Below, in pieces: positions 1 through 11,269 of a stretch of DNA of 64,000 nt. The notes beneath the pieces are model-generated. The model was given only the letters and a program-made list of their open reading frames with translations, made no database searches and had not been told where the DNA came from. The stretch lies in contig JAGUCH010000003.1 of assembly GCA_019096065.1 (NCBI GenBank), positions 5,394,001 to 5,458,000 of the forward strand. The letters run 5' to 3'. Origin of the DNA: Paracyclopina nana (Eukaryota > Arthropoda > Copepoda > Cyclopoida > Cyclopettidae). The position numbers were made by a program, and so were the translations under genes. The stretch's first letter is position 1, and every line of letters begins with the position of its first letter.

Positions 1-664
1 CAACGTGCGGCGCCAAAGTAGTCGACCAGGCCACGAGGAATTATTTCAACACACAAAAAAGATACAAAAAGAAAACCGACCAGGTTAATCAAGATTACGA
101 AAATGAAAATTGGTGGGGCTCGAGGGACAATTTTGCAAGGTCTCCCAATCGCCAAAATGTGAACAGAAGCCTCAACTGGAGAACTATCAAGAACTGATGA
201 GTCGGAGTAAAATTTGCATTCGCAAATCGCCTTTCTACAAGCGCAGTCAGCCGTAAAATTGTCATTACCAAAGAAGAAATTCTCGCTTGATGTAGCTTTC
301 ATTGCAACTGTCGCCCCGAAAATTGAGGGACTCTGAAAAAATGAAAAAATAAGAGAACTTGAAGGAATTCTGCATTTGTGCAATGGACACCTACCGTTTG
401 AATGGCGTCCTCAGGAGAGATTTTTCCAAATTCAAGTGCTTGGCTGTCGCGACTTAACCAACGGCTAGAGTTATGGTAAATTCCAGATTCGGTCGCATCA
501 GGGTATAGCAGGGTCGTTTCAGCGACATCTTGGACGAAGTCAGCCTTTAATACTTGAATGTAGCCAAATCCATAGACACCTAGACATTGTCGAGTTAGAG
601 CCAGAGCAGTGAAAGCTAACACCAAAATCATAGCTTTCATTATTCTCGCTTCATTATTACGCAC
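1..664 (-). CDS. Secreted protein of unknown function, 5' part of gene
   Basis: Two exons can be read on the minus strand: 664-395 and 332 to the window edge. The first exon starts at an ATG, with a second ATG eight codons later. A hydrophobic stretch (MKAMILVLAFTALALT) ending near a cysteine looks like a signal peptide. The intron is GTAGGTG...TTTTTCAG, about 62 bp, and keeps the frame (ACG followed by AGT). The second exon is open to the edge and has a cysteine cluster (C-x-C-x5-C-x-C) about 30 codons in. It then has a hydrophobic stretch that may be a membrane segment or intron sequence read through. I do not recognise the family. The gene ends 95 bp left of the DNA transposon. Confidence 0.5.
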
Positions 665-758
665 TTGAATTGTTGAATTAATTCAAGAAAATGACAAGAT
701 GGAAGACGTTACAACTTGCACCGAATGACGGTCGACGGAACACGGAACGGAAGAGAGA

Positions 759-770
759 CCCCACCAGAAT
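759..770. repeat. Left terminal inverted repeat (CCCCACCAGAAT)
   Basis: Exact inverted match to 9318-9329. The match continues only patchily inward: both ends carry GTTACT within 25 bp. Confidence 0.75.
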
Positions 771-1144
771 TTTGAAAACGTGAATGTTACTTATTGTGAC
801 GTGTCACTGCCGTGGGGAAATGAAGCGTGTACGTTTGTTTTACGTAACGTATACAGACGTGATTGTAGCGTAATTAGATGGCGTATACGTTTGTTTTTTA
901 AGTCAGTCTCACGTTACGTATACTTAATGTGATTGATGCGTGAGAAACATCCCTTGTACGTTACAAATCAAGTAAGATATATTTAACGTATACATTAACC
1001 ATTTTTCATCTTTCCAATCTTTTTTTTTTGAGCAGTGCACATTACTTGTACGTTTCGTCAAAACCCTTCGCTCGCTATCTTGCAAAATGTGTAATATTAA
1101 TTTTTTTTTTTGTAAGTGTATTTGCAACATATTTTACATTTTAT

Positions 1145-3295
1145 TTACAAGAATAGAGACGAAAAAGAGACATTAATGAGAACGTCGTCAAAAAGCACTC
1201 CTTTGCCGTACACTTTCTTTTTGACAATTGTGTAGGTCTCGTCTGGAATTTCTCTGATGAATGTTCTCACACCTATCTTCTCAAAATTCAAGTGAGGAGC
1301 ATCGTCGTGGAAGTACTCTTCTGTTTCTAACTTGACGCAACTGTAACCGTCATTTGAGACGTCACAAACACGGTAGAAGTTGTAGGTGCCATCTATCAAC
1401 GCAAAAATAATGTTGTCTTGTGATCTTGTTTTCTTAGGCTCTGCAGAAACACGAACATTTCTGTCACAATAGTGATCCACAAATTTCGAAATGAAAAGTC
1501 GTTGCATAGCAGTCTTTGGGAAGCTACAAGTATTATTTGTAAGTGACTTGATCACACGTTGAAATTCAGCTTCAAATCTTTCGGCACTGATGTCGTCCAG
1601 TTTTTTGGTTTTACGCACTTCAAATAAATGATAGTAAATGTGTACATTGTAGCTACAGTTTTTAACACCAAATTGCTCTTCGAACTGGCCATAAAAGTCA
1701 ATGTGAAGCTGCTCTAGATATTCAACCTTGAACTTCTCGTACATTCGCTGTGGCAGTAACGCTGCAATAGTTAAGTAGGCATAAGTTAGCCACATTTTTC
1801 GAAGGGGCCTGTTTTCCGATCCTTGGAGAGCGTTCGCAAAGATTATAAACCCACATGTGAGAAGGCTGAGAAACTCCTCTGATTTGTAATGCGTAAAGCA
1901 AGTCTCCAAGCAACGAGGACGTCTGCTAAATTCGGTAGGAATTGACATGACTTTCCATTTGCTGTCAAATTTTCTGACAATCTCAAGAGCAGTTCGTGAA
2001 TATTGCACCTTGCCTTTTCTTGGCTGCAGAATTTTCTCAAGTATCTTTTTCGTCATACCTAGTGCAATCAGGTGCATGGGCTCGATATCGCAAGTTTCAA
2101 TGAAGTCAAAGCCTGGATCTTCCAGAAGCACTGTGATAGACTTCAAGCCAAAAGTCCACTTGTCGTCATCGTACACGCTTTTTCCACGAATCCTCATTTT
2201 GTCGTAGATCTTGAGAGTGTCGCTGTGCGTTCGACGCTTGTAACCTACTGTATTCTTGTCGTACACTACATTTTTAGGCAATTTTTCTTCTTTCTCAACT
2301 TTGACAACTGCAGTTTCATTTTCAGCGTCATTTTCGTCTTGTTGTACAGCAGACTTTTTCTTTCTTTTCAGAATACGACCTGGTGCCAAACATCTGTCAC
2401 ATGCAAAGTATCCACTGTGGCTCTTCAAGCACTTTACCTTTGCACGCATTGGTGCATCAGCAATGAACCACCTCAAGAAGAATCCTAATGGATGACATTT
2501 CTTGATTGTGTCTCTGAGCATTTCTAGCACGCATTGTTCCTTGGTTGATCTGTGAATGAATATACCAAGTACATGAGCAAGCTTGCATCCCTCAAAGCGA
2601 ACGCACAATATCGTCATCTGGTCAATGCCACTGACTGATAACGGAACTCCATCTAGGCATAAGTCATAGTTCACAGCATATGGGGCCTTTGTGTCTGTCT
2701 TCCCATGGAGCAGTTCATGGTATTTGTAGACATCCTCTAAGTCACAATAAGTCCAACTGGACAATTGCTCAAATTGCGAACGAGGGTATTTACGTTGGGG
2801 ATACTTGTCTGATTCAACAAAGATTCGCTCATTTTCTTCATCCTCTTTTTCTTCTCGTTTCTTCAGCTCGAATTTCATGTGCACTGGCGGTGCAAGTTTC
2901 AATATGCGTTTACGAATGGTTTTGTAGTGTTGAAATTTTCTTTCAGGCATTACACTACGGATAAAGTCCCACATGCCTTGACTCTGGCCTTCTTTCATGT
3001 AATAGCGTGCACATTGTGTCAAGAAACGCTTTTCAAATAATCGATTTCGTTGCTGTAAGGACTCGTGCTTCATTTCCTCTTCGAATTGTTCACAAAGTTC
3101 TTCATACGTTACGGTTTTCCCGCTAGCTTTGCAAAATAGGTCATCAATTTGCTTGTACATTTTCACTTCTTCTTCGTCACTATCAGCACTTGAGTAGACT
3201 TCCTCTAACTCTGACTCACTGTCCACGGTTTGATATTCTCTTTGAAACGCCTCAATCAAGTCTTCCGATTCCTCGTTGTCGTTAGATGTGTCATG
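1145..3295 (-). CDS. Tnp2/KDZ-like transposase, catalytic exon
   Basis: An open frame of about 717 codons starts at a splice acceptor (TTACAG at 3301-3296), not at an ATG. The layout matches the Tnp2-like transposases found in animals. There is a DGVPLSVSG motif (near nt 2640), an F-x-A-D segment, a C-x2-C zinc motif (CDRC), an RTHSD segment, an EPMH motif, an EFSRRPR motif and an NVHIYYHL motif near the C terminus. In the family these belong to an RNase H-like nuclease core with an inserted zinc region. The N terminus is very acidic. The exon most likely joins the upstream ORF at 3576-4767: a GAG|GTGATT donor at 3630 is in phase with this acceptor. Loss of the upstream reading frame (in-frame TAG) may mean the transposase is inactive, or made from an internal start. 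Confidence 0.68.
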   Translation of the reverse strand, partial: HDTSNDNEESEDLIEAFQREYQTVDSESELEEVYSSADSDEEEVKMYKQIDDLFCKASGKTVTYEELCEQFEEEMKHESLQQRNRLFEKRFLTQCARYYMKEGQSQGMWDFIRSVMPERKFQHYKTIRKRILKLAPPVHMKFELKKREEKEDEENERIFVESDKYPQRKYPRSQFEQLSSWTYCDLEDVYKYHELLHGKTDTKAPYAVNYDLCLDGVPLSVSGIDQMTILCVRFEGCKLAHVLGIFIHRSTKEQCVLEMLRDTIKKCHPLGFFLRWFIADAPMRAKVKCLKSHSGYFACDRCLAPGRILKRKKKSAVQQDENDAENETAVVKVEKEEKLPKNVVYDKNTVGYKRRTHSDTLKIYDKMRIRGKSVYDDDKWTFGLKSITVLLEDPGFDFIETCDIEPMHLIALGMTKKILEKILQPRKGKVQYSRTALEIVRKFDSKWKVMSIPTEFSRRPRCLETCFTHYKSEEFLSLLTCGFIIFANALQGSENRPLRKMWLTYAYLTIAALLPQRMYEKFKVEYLEQLHIDFYGQFEEQFGVKNCSYNVHIYYHLFEVRKTKKLDDISAERFEAEFQRVIKSLTNNTCSFPKTAMQRLFISKFVDHYCDRNVRVSAEPKKTRSQDNIIFALIDGTYNFYRVCDVSNDGYSCVKLETEEYFHDDAPHLNFEKIGVRTFIREIPDETYTIVKKKVYGKGVLFDDVLINVSFSSLFL

Positions 3296-3575
3296 CTGTA
3301 ATTAAAAAGAAGGCCATGTCAAAACTGAACATTGCAGATAGTACGAATGAGCAAAATTGCATTGAAATTAGTTTTACGTAAAGTTTGAACAGCACTAAAA
3401 TGGTCGTTGAATCAAAGTATCGTTTGTTTTATGACATTTTTTTAAGGAATCAACGTTAATGAAATTTATAGTTTCTTTATTAGCCTCAATTAGTATACGT
3501 TTCAGTAAATACTGGAGTTTATACTGTGGAACATAAGTCACCAAAATTTAGACACGCATAATACAAAAGTTAGAT

Positions 3576-4767
3576 CTACTCCAAAGAAATAGCACTAATT
3601 GAGGACTCCAAATCATTCAAAGTAATCACCTCGCAAAGAACTTTCACTTCTTCTCCATCGGAACAAGATACAACTGAGTCAGAGTCAGTGAAGTCAGTCT
3701 CAGAAACGTAGCGTACATTGTAATTTTCCATATCACGTTCAAGCAAATTGGATGGCTTGGCCATGTTACGAGCTGTCTTGTCGCTAGCCTTTTCTTTTAA
3801 GCCTTCCTCAAATTCCTTTCGCAAAAATTCAATGTCAACTAGTTCTTGGCTTACCCGTTGACAATCAGCGGCCAATGCATCATCCATTTGAATTGTGACA
3901 TTCCTGTCCAAATGAAATGTGCCACGATCTTGCTCAGTGAAATTATTGGAGTCATTGACTAAGCTGTTGTTTTCAGCAATTTCGAGCAAAGCTTCTCTTT
4001 TTGCAAGCTTAGCGGGAACGTAATGATTTTGAAAGAACTCCTTGTCGCTGTTGTAGATTTGACGTGGAGAGCAGTTGAACGCACGCTGAGGGTCTTGGTC
4101 CTCTGTGAGGCTTCTCTCTTCCGTTATCATGTCGGCATACTTCCTCTTTAAGTACTGCTTTCCTTTGGTAATCAAAAGACGGTACTTTGTCAACTTTTCG
4201 TCAGATGTTGATGGCGCCGGAAATGTTTGAGATGCTTCCTCTTCTCTTTCATTGTTATCTGACGCATGATCCTCATCCTGGAACAATTGCTGGCTTGCAT
4301 ACAAGTCTTTTTCATGTTCCTGTGGTCCCATGAACGCATCGAGTTCCTCCTGGTTCGTGCATGTAGCTGCATGGTCTTCCTCTGTGCAGTTTGGACCGAT
4401 AGAGTCAAAGTGCTTTTGCACAGCCTCAAAAAGAGCATCGTTGACTTCACTTTCAGATGAACTTGAGCTTGAGCGTAAAATACGCTAAGCCACAGCCTTA
4501 AGCGTGTCACGTGTTTTGCCAAGGAGGCCAACATCTTGGCTTGTTATAAACGTATCACCACTGTAAAAAAAGGATCTTAGAAATATTTATTATGTGACCG
4601 TGAAATTGCACTTACTGTCGATCTATCGCATCTTGAACAATGCGGCAAGCTGAATGGTCGCCTCTTTGCCGAAATTCTTCGATATCTTTACCCAGCTTAA
4701 TCAAGTCATTTCTACGCTTGGAGCGTTCGCTAATAATTCGCAGCTTCTTCGTCTTCGATCGTGGCAT
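3576..4767 (-). CDS. Probable N-terminal part of the transposase, with in-frame stop
   Basis: Exon 1 runs 4767-4616 from an ATG (MPRSKTKKLRI, strongly basic). A GTAAGT donor and TTTTTTTACAG acceptor join it in frame to 4560 onward. A single TAG at 4487-4485 interrupts an otherwise open frame that continues to 3576 through a serine-rich, then acidic region. Either the stop is a nonsense mutation or one base was misread. The acidic C-terminal part resembles the start of the catalytic exon, which supports a joined gene 4767-1145. I do not recognise a domain in this half. Confidence 0.5.
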
Positions 4768-5258
4768 TTTTCTGAAAGAAATGTTAAATTTAAATTCCGC
4801 TAAATTGAACGGCGTTAAAGATGACTTGCAAGAAATAAAACAATTTTTGGTAATATTTTTTCCGTTAAATCGCAGTCGCTTCCGGAAAAAATTTGTAGTA
4901 AGACGTGCGCAATTTTAATTTCAAAAATTCTTACCTCTCTCTTGCTTTTTTACACTTTTAGGTCGATTGAAAGATTATTTCAAATCAAAAGGACGCCATT
5001 TTTGGCCACGCGGATGAGAATTCAAAATAACTGCGGCCACTCGCACATTCTCAACGGATAAGGCGTAAGCGGGAGAAGGAGCACTCGGCGCAACTTGGCT
5101 GGAGCGCTTGCCCACATTCAGCTGTCGTTTGCTGGACTTGCTTGCTCAGTCGTTTATCAGCTGCCTGCCTGTGTGGACGTATCTCCAGGTGAAATTGTAA
5201 CGTACACGCCACACTTACTGCTACGTTACCTTGACGTAGAAGTAACGTAAACGCCACT

Positions 5259-8200
5259 ATGGCTGAACACGTCGGTAGAATCATTAGTGAGACGTACATG
5301 TCGTCACTGATGACGGTCAAGACTAGTCATGCATCCTATGACCGGATTATCATCTGCGATATTGACGGGCCAAAGAAGTTCATCATGGTCACATTGGACT
5401 ATAAGGACATGAAGGGACGCACGCTTCGTGAAATTTTCAACTACGACGCCGAGATGACTCTGAGCAAAGCCAACAGGATCGCATTTCGAGATGTCTACGT
5501 TCAGTTCGATTCGCCACCAAGAAAATGGGCGATTTTCGCTCGCGTTGAGACAGGTATGGCGCTGATCCTTCTTTAATAATTATTTGGAATTTACATTTCT
5601 TGTACGTTTATTTCAGGCGTTGAAGAGTATGCGCGTCAAAAGGCAATTAAGGATTTGAATGACGACATCAAGAATGTCCGTCCAGCCGAGCTGCAACATT
5701 ACTACATCAACACGATGGCAACGAGCTTTTTGGAGAAGCTGGCAAAAAGCTACAACTATCCCAAGAAGGACCCAAGGAACAATAAGTTCCACATCGTCAA
5801 GTACGGTGAACGTTCCATGAGGAACACTGATACGCCATTCCCGGTCACTGACGAAACATCTGATCCATCTCCAGCAAAGGTCGCTCCGGCTGAGAAGAAA
5901 AAAGTAATACATTTTGAGAAAGTTCACATAAGTTTTCATTAACGTGACATTTTTGTTTTAGGAAAAAACCAAGAAGACTACAGGATGGCCAAGCAAGGAA
6001 TCTGCTTCTCAGAAGCCTTCATGCTCACAAGATGTTCCTGCAACTGGTGAGGTCTCGCCAAGGAAGAGGAAGAGTAGTGGTGAGCCTCGTCCTACTAAGA
6101 AGACGGCAACAGGCCTTACTGTCTCTCGGCCTTTGAGCTTTTTTGAAAGCCTTTCCGATGATGACTTTGTTGTACCAAGCTCCCAAACTTCCACGGGAAG
6201 CACATCTAAGCAGAAAGCCACGGCCACTAAGAAAACCCCATCGAAGAAGACGCCAAAAGGGAAAACTACCAATAAGTCGCCGAAAAGCTCAAAGAAGGCT
6301 CAAACTGCTAGCTTGGTCACTATCGTCCCCAATCCAATGGCCCCTCCAGTTGCCTTTCAAGATGAGCCACAACAAATGGAGATCCAAGAAGGACAAGGTT
6401 CTGTGTACCAACAAGTGGACGACAATGTCACGTACGTTGTAAATGATCCTCAATCCAATGAACAACTGGAATTGGCGACAAATGATTCAGTGCAGAACCT
6501 TCTGTCCACGATGGGTAGCGAACTCGTCCAGTATTTGGACAACATGAAGAGGGAATTGACTGATTCTCAACGGTTCATTGTCATGAACGTCCTAGAAAAC
6601 CAATTGCCGAAGATAATCGATAAGGTCATTGACGAGAAACTAAATGCTATTCTTACTAGCGTTGATAGTCGTCTGGAGAGCTTGGCGAAGCAATCTGCCG
6701 CCACTGATAAGCAAGTGAAATCTCTCTTGGATAAGTCATCGGTAAGTTTCAAGTGACATGTACTTAGCTTGTTATAATAATGTCATCTTATTTAAGGCTA
6801 CCAATCAATGGAAGAAGGATTTGTCCAAAGCTGTGTCAAGCGCAGTAGCAAAACAGGGTCAAATGACATTGCGAATGAAGGGCTCTTCTGCTGAGAAACG
6901 AGCTGCAGGTGCAGCAATTATCAGCACAATTGTGCCGTTCAATTATGTTGGTACTGCATTTGACATTTTTTGGGCAGCGGACATCACACGCAAGCATTTC
7001 TTGAACTACATTTCGTCCACCTTGGACTCAATCGAACTGGAGAATGCAATGAACACAATTGCCCAAACTGTCATTGATGCACTTCTGACTCCCATCGCTT
7101 CTGCCCACTTTGCAGTAGGGGACAGCAAAATGTAAGTAATTCTTTTCATTTATTTTCACGTCAATGACATACCAACTATATTGCTGTAGTGGACGAGCCA
7201 AAATGATGTGGCACAAACGATGCCTCCCAAAGGTGTTTATGAAGTGGCTGAAAGGTCCAGTTGTCAATTATGTTAAAAAGCAATTTGCTTCACGTGGCAT
7301 GGATTGGGTCGAAAATTTCCTCAGGTGTCGTGGCGGTCTACAAAATCGGTTTTCCAATGACCGTCAAACTATGGAGAAAGTAGCTGTGGAAAACAGTGAA
7401 ACATCAGAAAAAGCAGCACTTCACCTATGGCATTACGACAGGGCTTTCAGCGAATCTAATCAAGTAAGCTTAACAATTTACAAACATGTTGTTCACATCA
7501 CTTGAAAGTTTGGTTCACAATTTCTTAATATTTCAGCATGCTACGCCCAACTACATGAAGAAGCCTAGTTTCGACGAGTACAAGAAAGCCATTCTTGACA
7601 AGGGACCGGTTAAGAAAATGTTTGAAGACGAACAACGTGGTTTGAAGCCAAAGGCAGGAAAACATTTCCCTGACGTTGAATTCATCTTTGACGAGATCAT
7701 TGAGGGCCATGGAAGCATTCAGACTGAATTCCATATGTATCAGGCCATTGCTACACTCGCCACAGCCACTGGTGTCGATCCGAAGTCGGTCAACTTCCAA
7801 AAGTCGAAGTTTGCTCCTAACGTAAGTGTAATGTACACCTTACAACAAGCTCTCAGAGCGCTACGACAATCATTTCTTGATTTTTTCTTGGCTCTAATTA
7901 ATTTATGCTGTTTCTTATTTCAGATGCACGAAATCTATTTGGAGTTGCTGGGAAGTGGGGCTCTTAAAGTTGACGAAGCTCTACGCAAGTTCAAGCTAAG
8001 TACCAGTGACTTGGGCGGTGTTGTGGAATGCTCAACCACTTCTGACTCGGCAAAGGAGGGATCTGCTGCTGACGTAGAAAGCTTCCGCAAAGAAGGATCA
8101 AGCGACATCGAAGTACCAAAAACTAAGAAGAAAAAGAAGCGTGTCATCAAATCCAGCCGAGGATACCGACAGGCTGAAAGAGAAGGAAGGACTGGTGGTG

Positions 8201-8684
8201 GACTAGCTGACGATAGCACCACGACAAATGAGGACATGGATAAGGATAAGAGCCAAAGCACTGAGCAAGAAGAGGAAGCTCAGCCTGAGCAAATCAGCGA
8301 TGACAGTGAAGAAGAGGAGAGCAGCGAGGATGAAGAGGAGTCTGCGGGAGAAGAGGCCAATAAGTCCAAGAAGCAGTCCACAAACGTTGCAAGTGACGTG
8401 GAAGATGTTTCTGACGTCAGCAGCTCTGAAGCTGATGAAGACGACGACGATGCTGCTTCTGGGGTTGAGTCCGTAATTGACTCTGACACTGAGGCTATGC
8501 CTCCACCTCCACCAGTGAGTCCAGATTTATTTCATTTGCAAAATCAAATATCAAACACATTCAAGTTTATTTCATGCTTTTATTGACATTACGCAAATGA
8601 TTTTATTTCCACTAATTGATTTATTGTGACACACAAATGAATTTACTATGCACCTTTCATCCTTTACAGCCTGAATTCCAATGA
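5259..8684 (+). CDS. Second transposon gene, unknown family, 8 exons, about 953 aa
   Basis: Exons by GT-AG reading: 5259-5553, 5617-5903, 5962-6741, 6797-7131, 7190-7463, 7537-7821, 7924-8514, 8670-8684; all junctions keep frame. The first about 100 residues form a compact domain starting MAEHVGRIISE. Residues of about 200-290 are Lys/Ser/Thr-rich and look like a nuclear, DNA-binding linker. The middle region is alpha-helical with many charged residues. The last about 190 residues hold a basic KKKKKR stretch and long Glu/Asp/Ser runs. The gene lies head to head with the transposase gene, 491 bp apart, inside the same TIRs. That suggests an accessory or regulatory role comparable in position to the second protein of CACTA elements. 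This is inference from context; I recognise no family. Confidence 0.62.
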
Positions 8685-9317
8685 GCGACCAAAACCTTTT
8701 GATAAGTCTTGCTTCCACTACAAGTACGTCTTGCTTCCACGACGGATCACCACCCTGGACCAGTCTTACCTTAAAAGAAAATTACGAATAACAGTAAATT
8801 CACAAGTCAAGTTCATTTCCCGAGTATGTTTCCTGAAGATCCGATCGAAGGAAGAAGCACTTCATTTCCTAATTGCAATATGAATAATACAAGATATGTT
8901 TAATGTTTGTCTATGCGATTGCCAAAAAGGCTGATTGGGCTTCAAGGCCAAAAGACCACTAAGGTCGTTGAATAAACGTAAAAGAAACGTTGACCCAGAA
9001 TAAATGTCGATCTAAGAAAAAAATTTCTGAAATATGAGCTTACTTCATTGAAACGTGCATGTTAAGTACCGGGATATCACCTTCAAAATTATCACAGCTG
9101 TGTAAGTTACGTGAACATAAGTTTCACATTAACTATCATTTCAGTCCATGATTTCCTCTACGTTACAATACGTTAAGTACACGTCAACTATTCAAGTCTC
9201 AGTCACATAAAGTACACGACAACAAATCTTAGCGTGCTTGCAACTGCAAAGAAAGGTACACGCCACTACCACGTCAATATATCTGAAAATGTATACCTAA
9301 CGTGACAGTAACTTTCG
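8685..9317. other. Transposon 3' flank with subterminal repeats
   Basis: No gene is seen. The last 260 bp contain many GTTACGT, ACGTTAC, TACACG and GTATAC words in both orientations, mirroring the left end at about 780-1000. Confidence 0.5.
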
Positions 9318-9329
9318 ATTCTGGTGGGG
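9318..9329. repeat. Right terminal inverted repeat (ATTCTGGTGGGG)
   Basis: Inverted copy of 759-770. One extra G follows, so the exact terminal base is uncertain by one. Confidence 0.75.
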
Positions 9330-9499
9330 GAGCGTCGGAACTCGGAAGTCAATGAACACAGATTACTGAGAGTCTGAGACAAGTGGACTACTGAGTATTA
9401 AGCTAGTACCTACTGTAATCACTACTCAGTATAGTACTCAGTACGGATCTGCTGGTAAAAGGCACTTTTTGGAAAAGACACCTTCATAAATTGGCACTG

Positions 9500-9564
9500 C
9501 GAAAAAAAGCACTTCAATTAAAGGCTGCTTCAATAAAAGGCTGCTTCAATAAAAGGCACTTATT
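9500..9564 (+). repeat. Short tandem repeat, unit about 20 bp
   Basis: The string AAAGGCTGCTTCAAT(T/A)A is repeated about three times, ending in AAAAGGCACTT. No gene is seen in it. Confidence 0.5.
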
Positions 9565-9701
9565 AATTAAAGGCAACATTTTTTTAAATTCTAATCAGAT
9601 AATTTTTATGATTTTGTCAAAAAAGGGCTACGCGCATGTGTCCAGTTTTACAAAAAATTGCAAATTATTAATTTTATATTACTATTAGCTGAGACGGTTG
9701 A

Positions 9702-9932
9702 GCAGTACATAAGCTCCGACCATATAATTTCCATGATTTTTGATTGTTGTTAGATCTAGAGGAGGATAATGAACATTATGCATCTACAAGTGGATAATGA
9801 TCATTATGCCTCACTTGATCCTTGCGCCATCTATTTCATTTGAATATCAAAGAAAAAAGAAGAAAGGGGTAGTAAGAATCGAACTCAGGGCACCCGGACA
9901 GCGTGCCGATGCTCTATCTCTGAGCCATTAAT
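9702..9932 (-). repeat. SINE-like repeat copy 1 with tRNA-like head
   Basis: On the minus strand, 9930-9869 reads GGCTCAGAGATAGAGC, then about 30 bp later GAGTTCGATTC. These resemble the A and B boxes of a tRNA gene. The body (about 9702-9868) is shared with a second copy at 10196-10416. No complete tRNA cloverleaf is evident, so this is called a tRNA-derived repeat rather than a tRNA gene. Confidence 0.5.
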
Positions 9933-10040
9933 TTGATTGTGAAAATTATGTGAAGGAGCTGGAACTGCAGCGAGCGCTGCAAAAACCTGGCCGTACCGGT
10001 GCGGCTGCAAGAAACATTAGTAGCAAGGCGGCTTGGGCAG

Positions 10041-10195
10041 GCTAGACCGCTGGGTCAACTTTGATGAGCTCATTCTCATGCTCACTTGTCAAGTGAAGCG
10101 GACCGCAATTTAAGGCATATCTTGCAAAAAATAGAGCCAAAATAGCTTTCCTAAATCCAATTTTAGCCAATGCTTGAAATGTTGGGGGCAGCTAA
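10041..10195 (+). repeat. Dispersed repeat beginning GCTAGACCGCTGGGTCAACTT, copy 1
   Basis: A second copy lies at about 10939-11083 and a short copy at about 10793-10850 (GCTGGGTCAACTTTGATGAGCT). The long copies also share TTTAAGGCAT, TTGCAAAAA and the end GCTTGAAATGTTGGGGG. Confidence 0.5.
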
Positions 10196-10416
10196 TAGTA
10201 CATAAGCTCTGACCATGTAATATCCATGATTTTGTTCGAAATAGAGGAGGATAATGAACATTATCTATCAACAAGTGGATAATGATCATTACACCTTACT
10301 TGAGCCTTGCACCATCAATTTCATTTGCATATCATAGTAAAAAAGGGAAGAATTAGCAAGAATCAAACTCAGGGCACCTGATTAGTGCGCCAATGCTCTA
10401 CCTCTGAGCCAATGAA
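10196..10416 (-). repeat. SINE-like repeat copy 2 with tRNA-like head
   Basis: Diverged copy of 9702-9932. It shares the AGTACATAAGCTC(T/C)GACCAT start (plus strand), the GAGGAGGATAATGAACATTAT block and the tRNA-like head (GGCTCAGAGGTAGAGC on the minus strand). The B-box-like GAGTTTGATTC is mutated relative to copy 1. Confidence 0.5.
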
Positions 10417-10938
10417 TTGTTAGATACATATTTGCTTAAGTGATGGGTCAAATTGGGAAAAGCTTGCCTCAAGCTTTGATTAATGCCAAATCATATCTAG
10501 ATGGCGCTGCACTCGTACACAGAGGGCACTTCAGATCAAAATGACGTCATAATTTGGGCGCGACTAAAAGCGGGTGCGCGATTTCATCAACGCGGGCCGG
10601 CGTTTCAACCTCGCACATTGTGTGTGTTAACGGATGACAGATTCCGCATTAGGCCGTTTGATTCCGAAAAAAGCCCACAAACAGAGTTATTTCAGAATGC
10701 AACTAGCGCCATCTGAACCGACTTTGTAGCATTAATCTAAGCTCTAGACAAGCTTTTCGCGATAGCGCCTATCGAGCACTGCAAATACATGGCTGGGTCA
10801 ACTTTGATGAGCTCATGCTTACTTCTGCAACAAAGCGGCTTGCCGGGTCAAAAACAAATAACAACTGGCAAGCGCTCGTACTGGCCGGCACGGCGTGGTG
10901 GCAGGATGCAAGGGCAACAAGTGCATGCACATGTTGCA

Positions 10939-11083
10939 GGCTAGACCGCTGGGTCAACTTTGATGAGCTTTTGCTCCTACCTGCAATGAAGCGAGTCGCA
11001 ATATTTAAGGCATTTTTTGCAAAAATCAAGTCAAAAAACACTTTCCTTAATTCAATTTTAGCCAAGCTTGAAATGTTGGGGGT
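10939..11083 (+). repeat. Dispersed repeat, copy 2
   Basis: Diverged direct copy of 10041-10195 with the same start and end words. Sequence between the copies (10417-10790) holds no gene that I can support. Confidence 0.5.
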
Positions 11084-11269
11084 ACACTAAAAAATAATTT
11101 GTGTTATCCTCCAGCCTAGAGGTGTATAATCCTATATTCTTGGAACATATTAGAATGTTCCATAGCCAATGAGGTAACAAGGTTATATTGTTTTTACTAA
11201 GGAAAGCAAATTGTTATGAACAGTGCTATACTATATAGCACTGGTTACAAAGGCAGGCATAGAACAATA

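Larger units (their letters stand above)
759..9329. mobile_element. DNA transposon with 12-bp TIRs and Tnp2-like transposase
   Basis: CCCCACCAGAAT at 759-770 is repeated exactly in inverted form at 9318-9329, and both lie at the edges of a gene block unrelated to the neighbours. Possible target duplication is only 2 bp (GA at 757-758 and 9330-9331), which is weak. Subterminal zones (about 780-1000 and 9060-9310) are rich in short ACGTTAC/GTATAC words such as ACGTTACGTATAC. Such repeats are typical of transposase-binding sites in CACTA-type elements. Inside are a minus-strand transposase (4767-1145) and a plus-strand gene (5259-8684) read away from a shared promoter region at about 4770-5258. 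I infer a CACTA/Tnp2-related superfamily from the transposase; the exact family is not known to me. Confidence 0.72.

Noticed and set aside
9869-9930. Possible functional tRNA gene
   Set aside because: A- and B-box-like words are present, but no complete cloverleaf can be drawn; a repeat copy with changes lies nearby.
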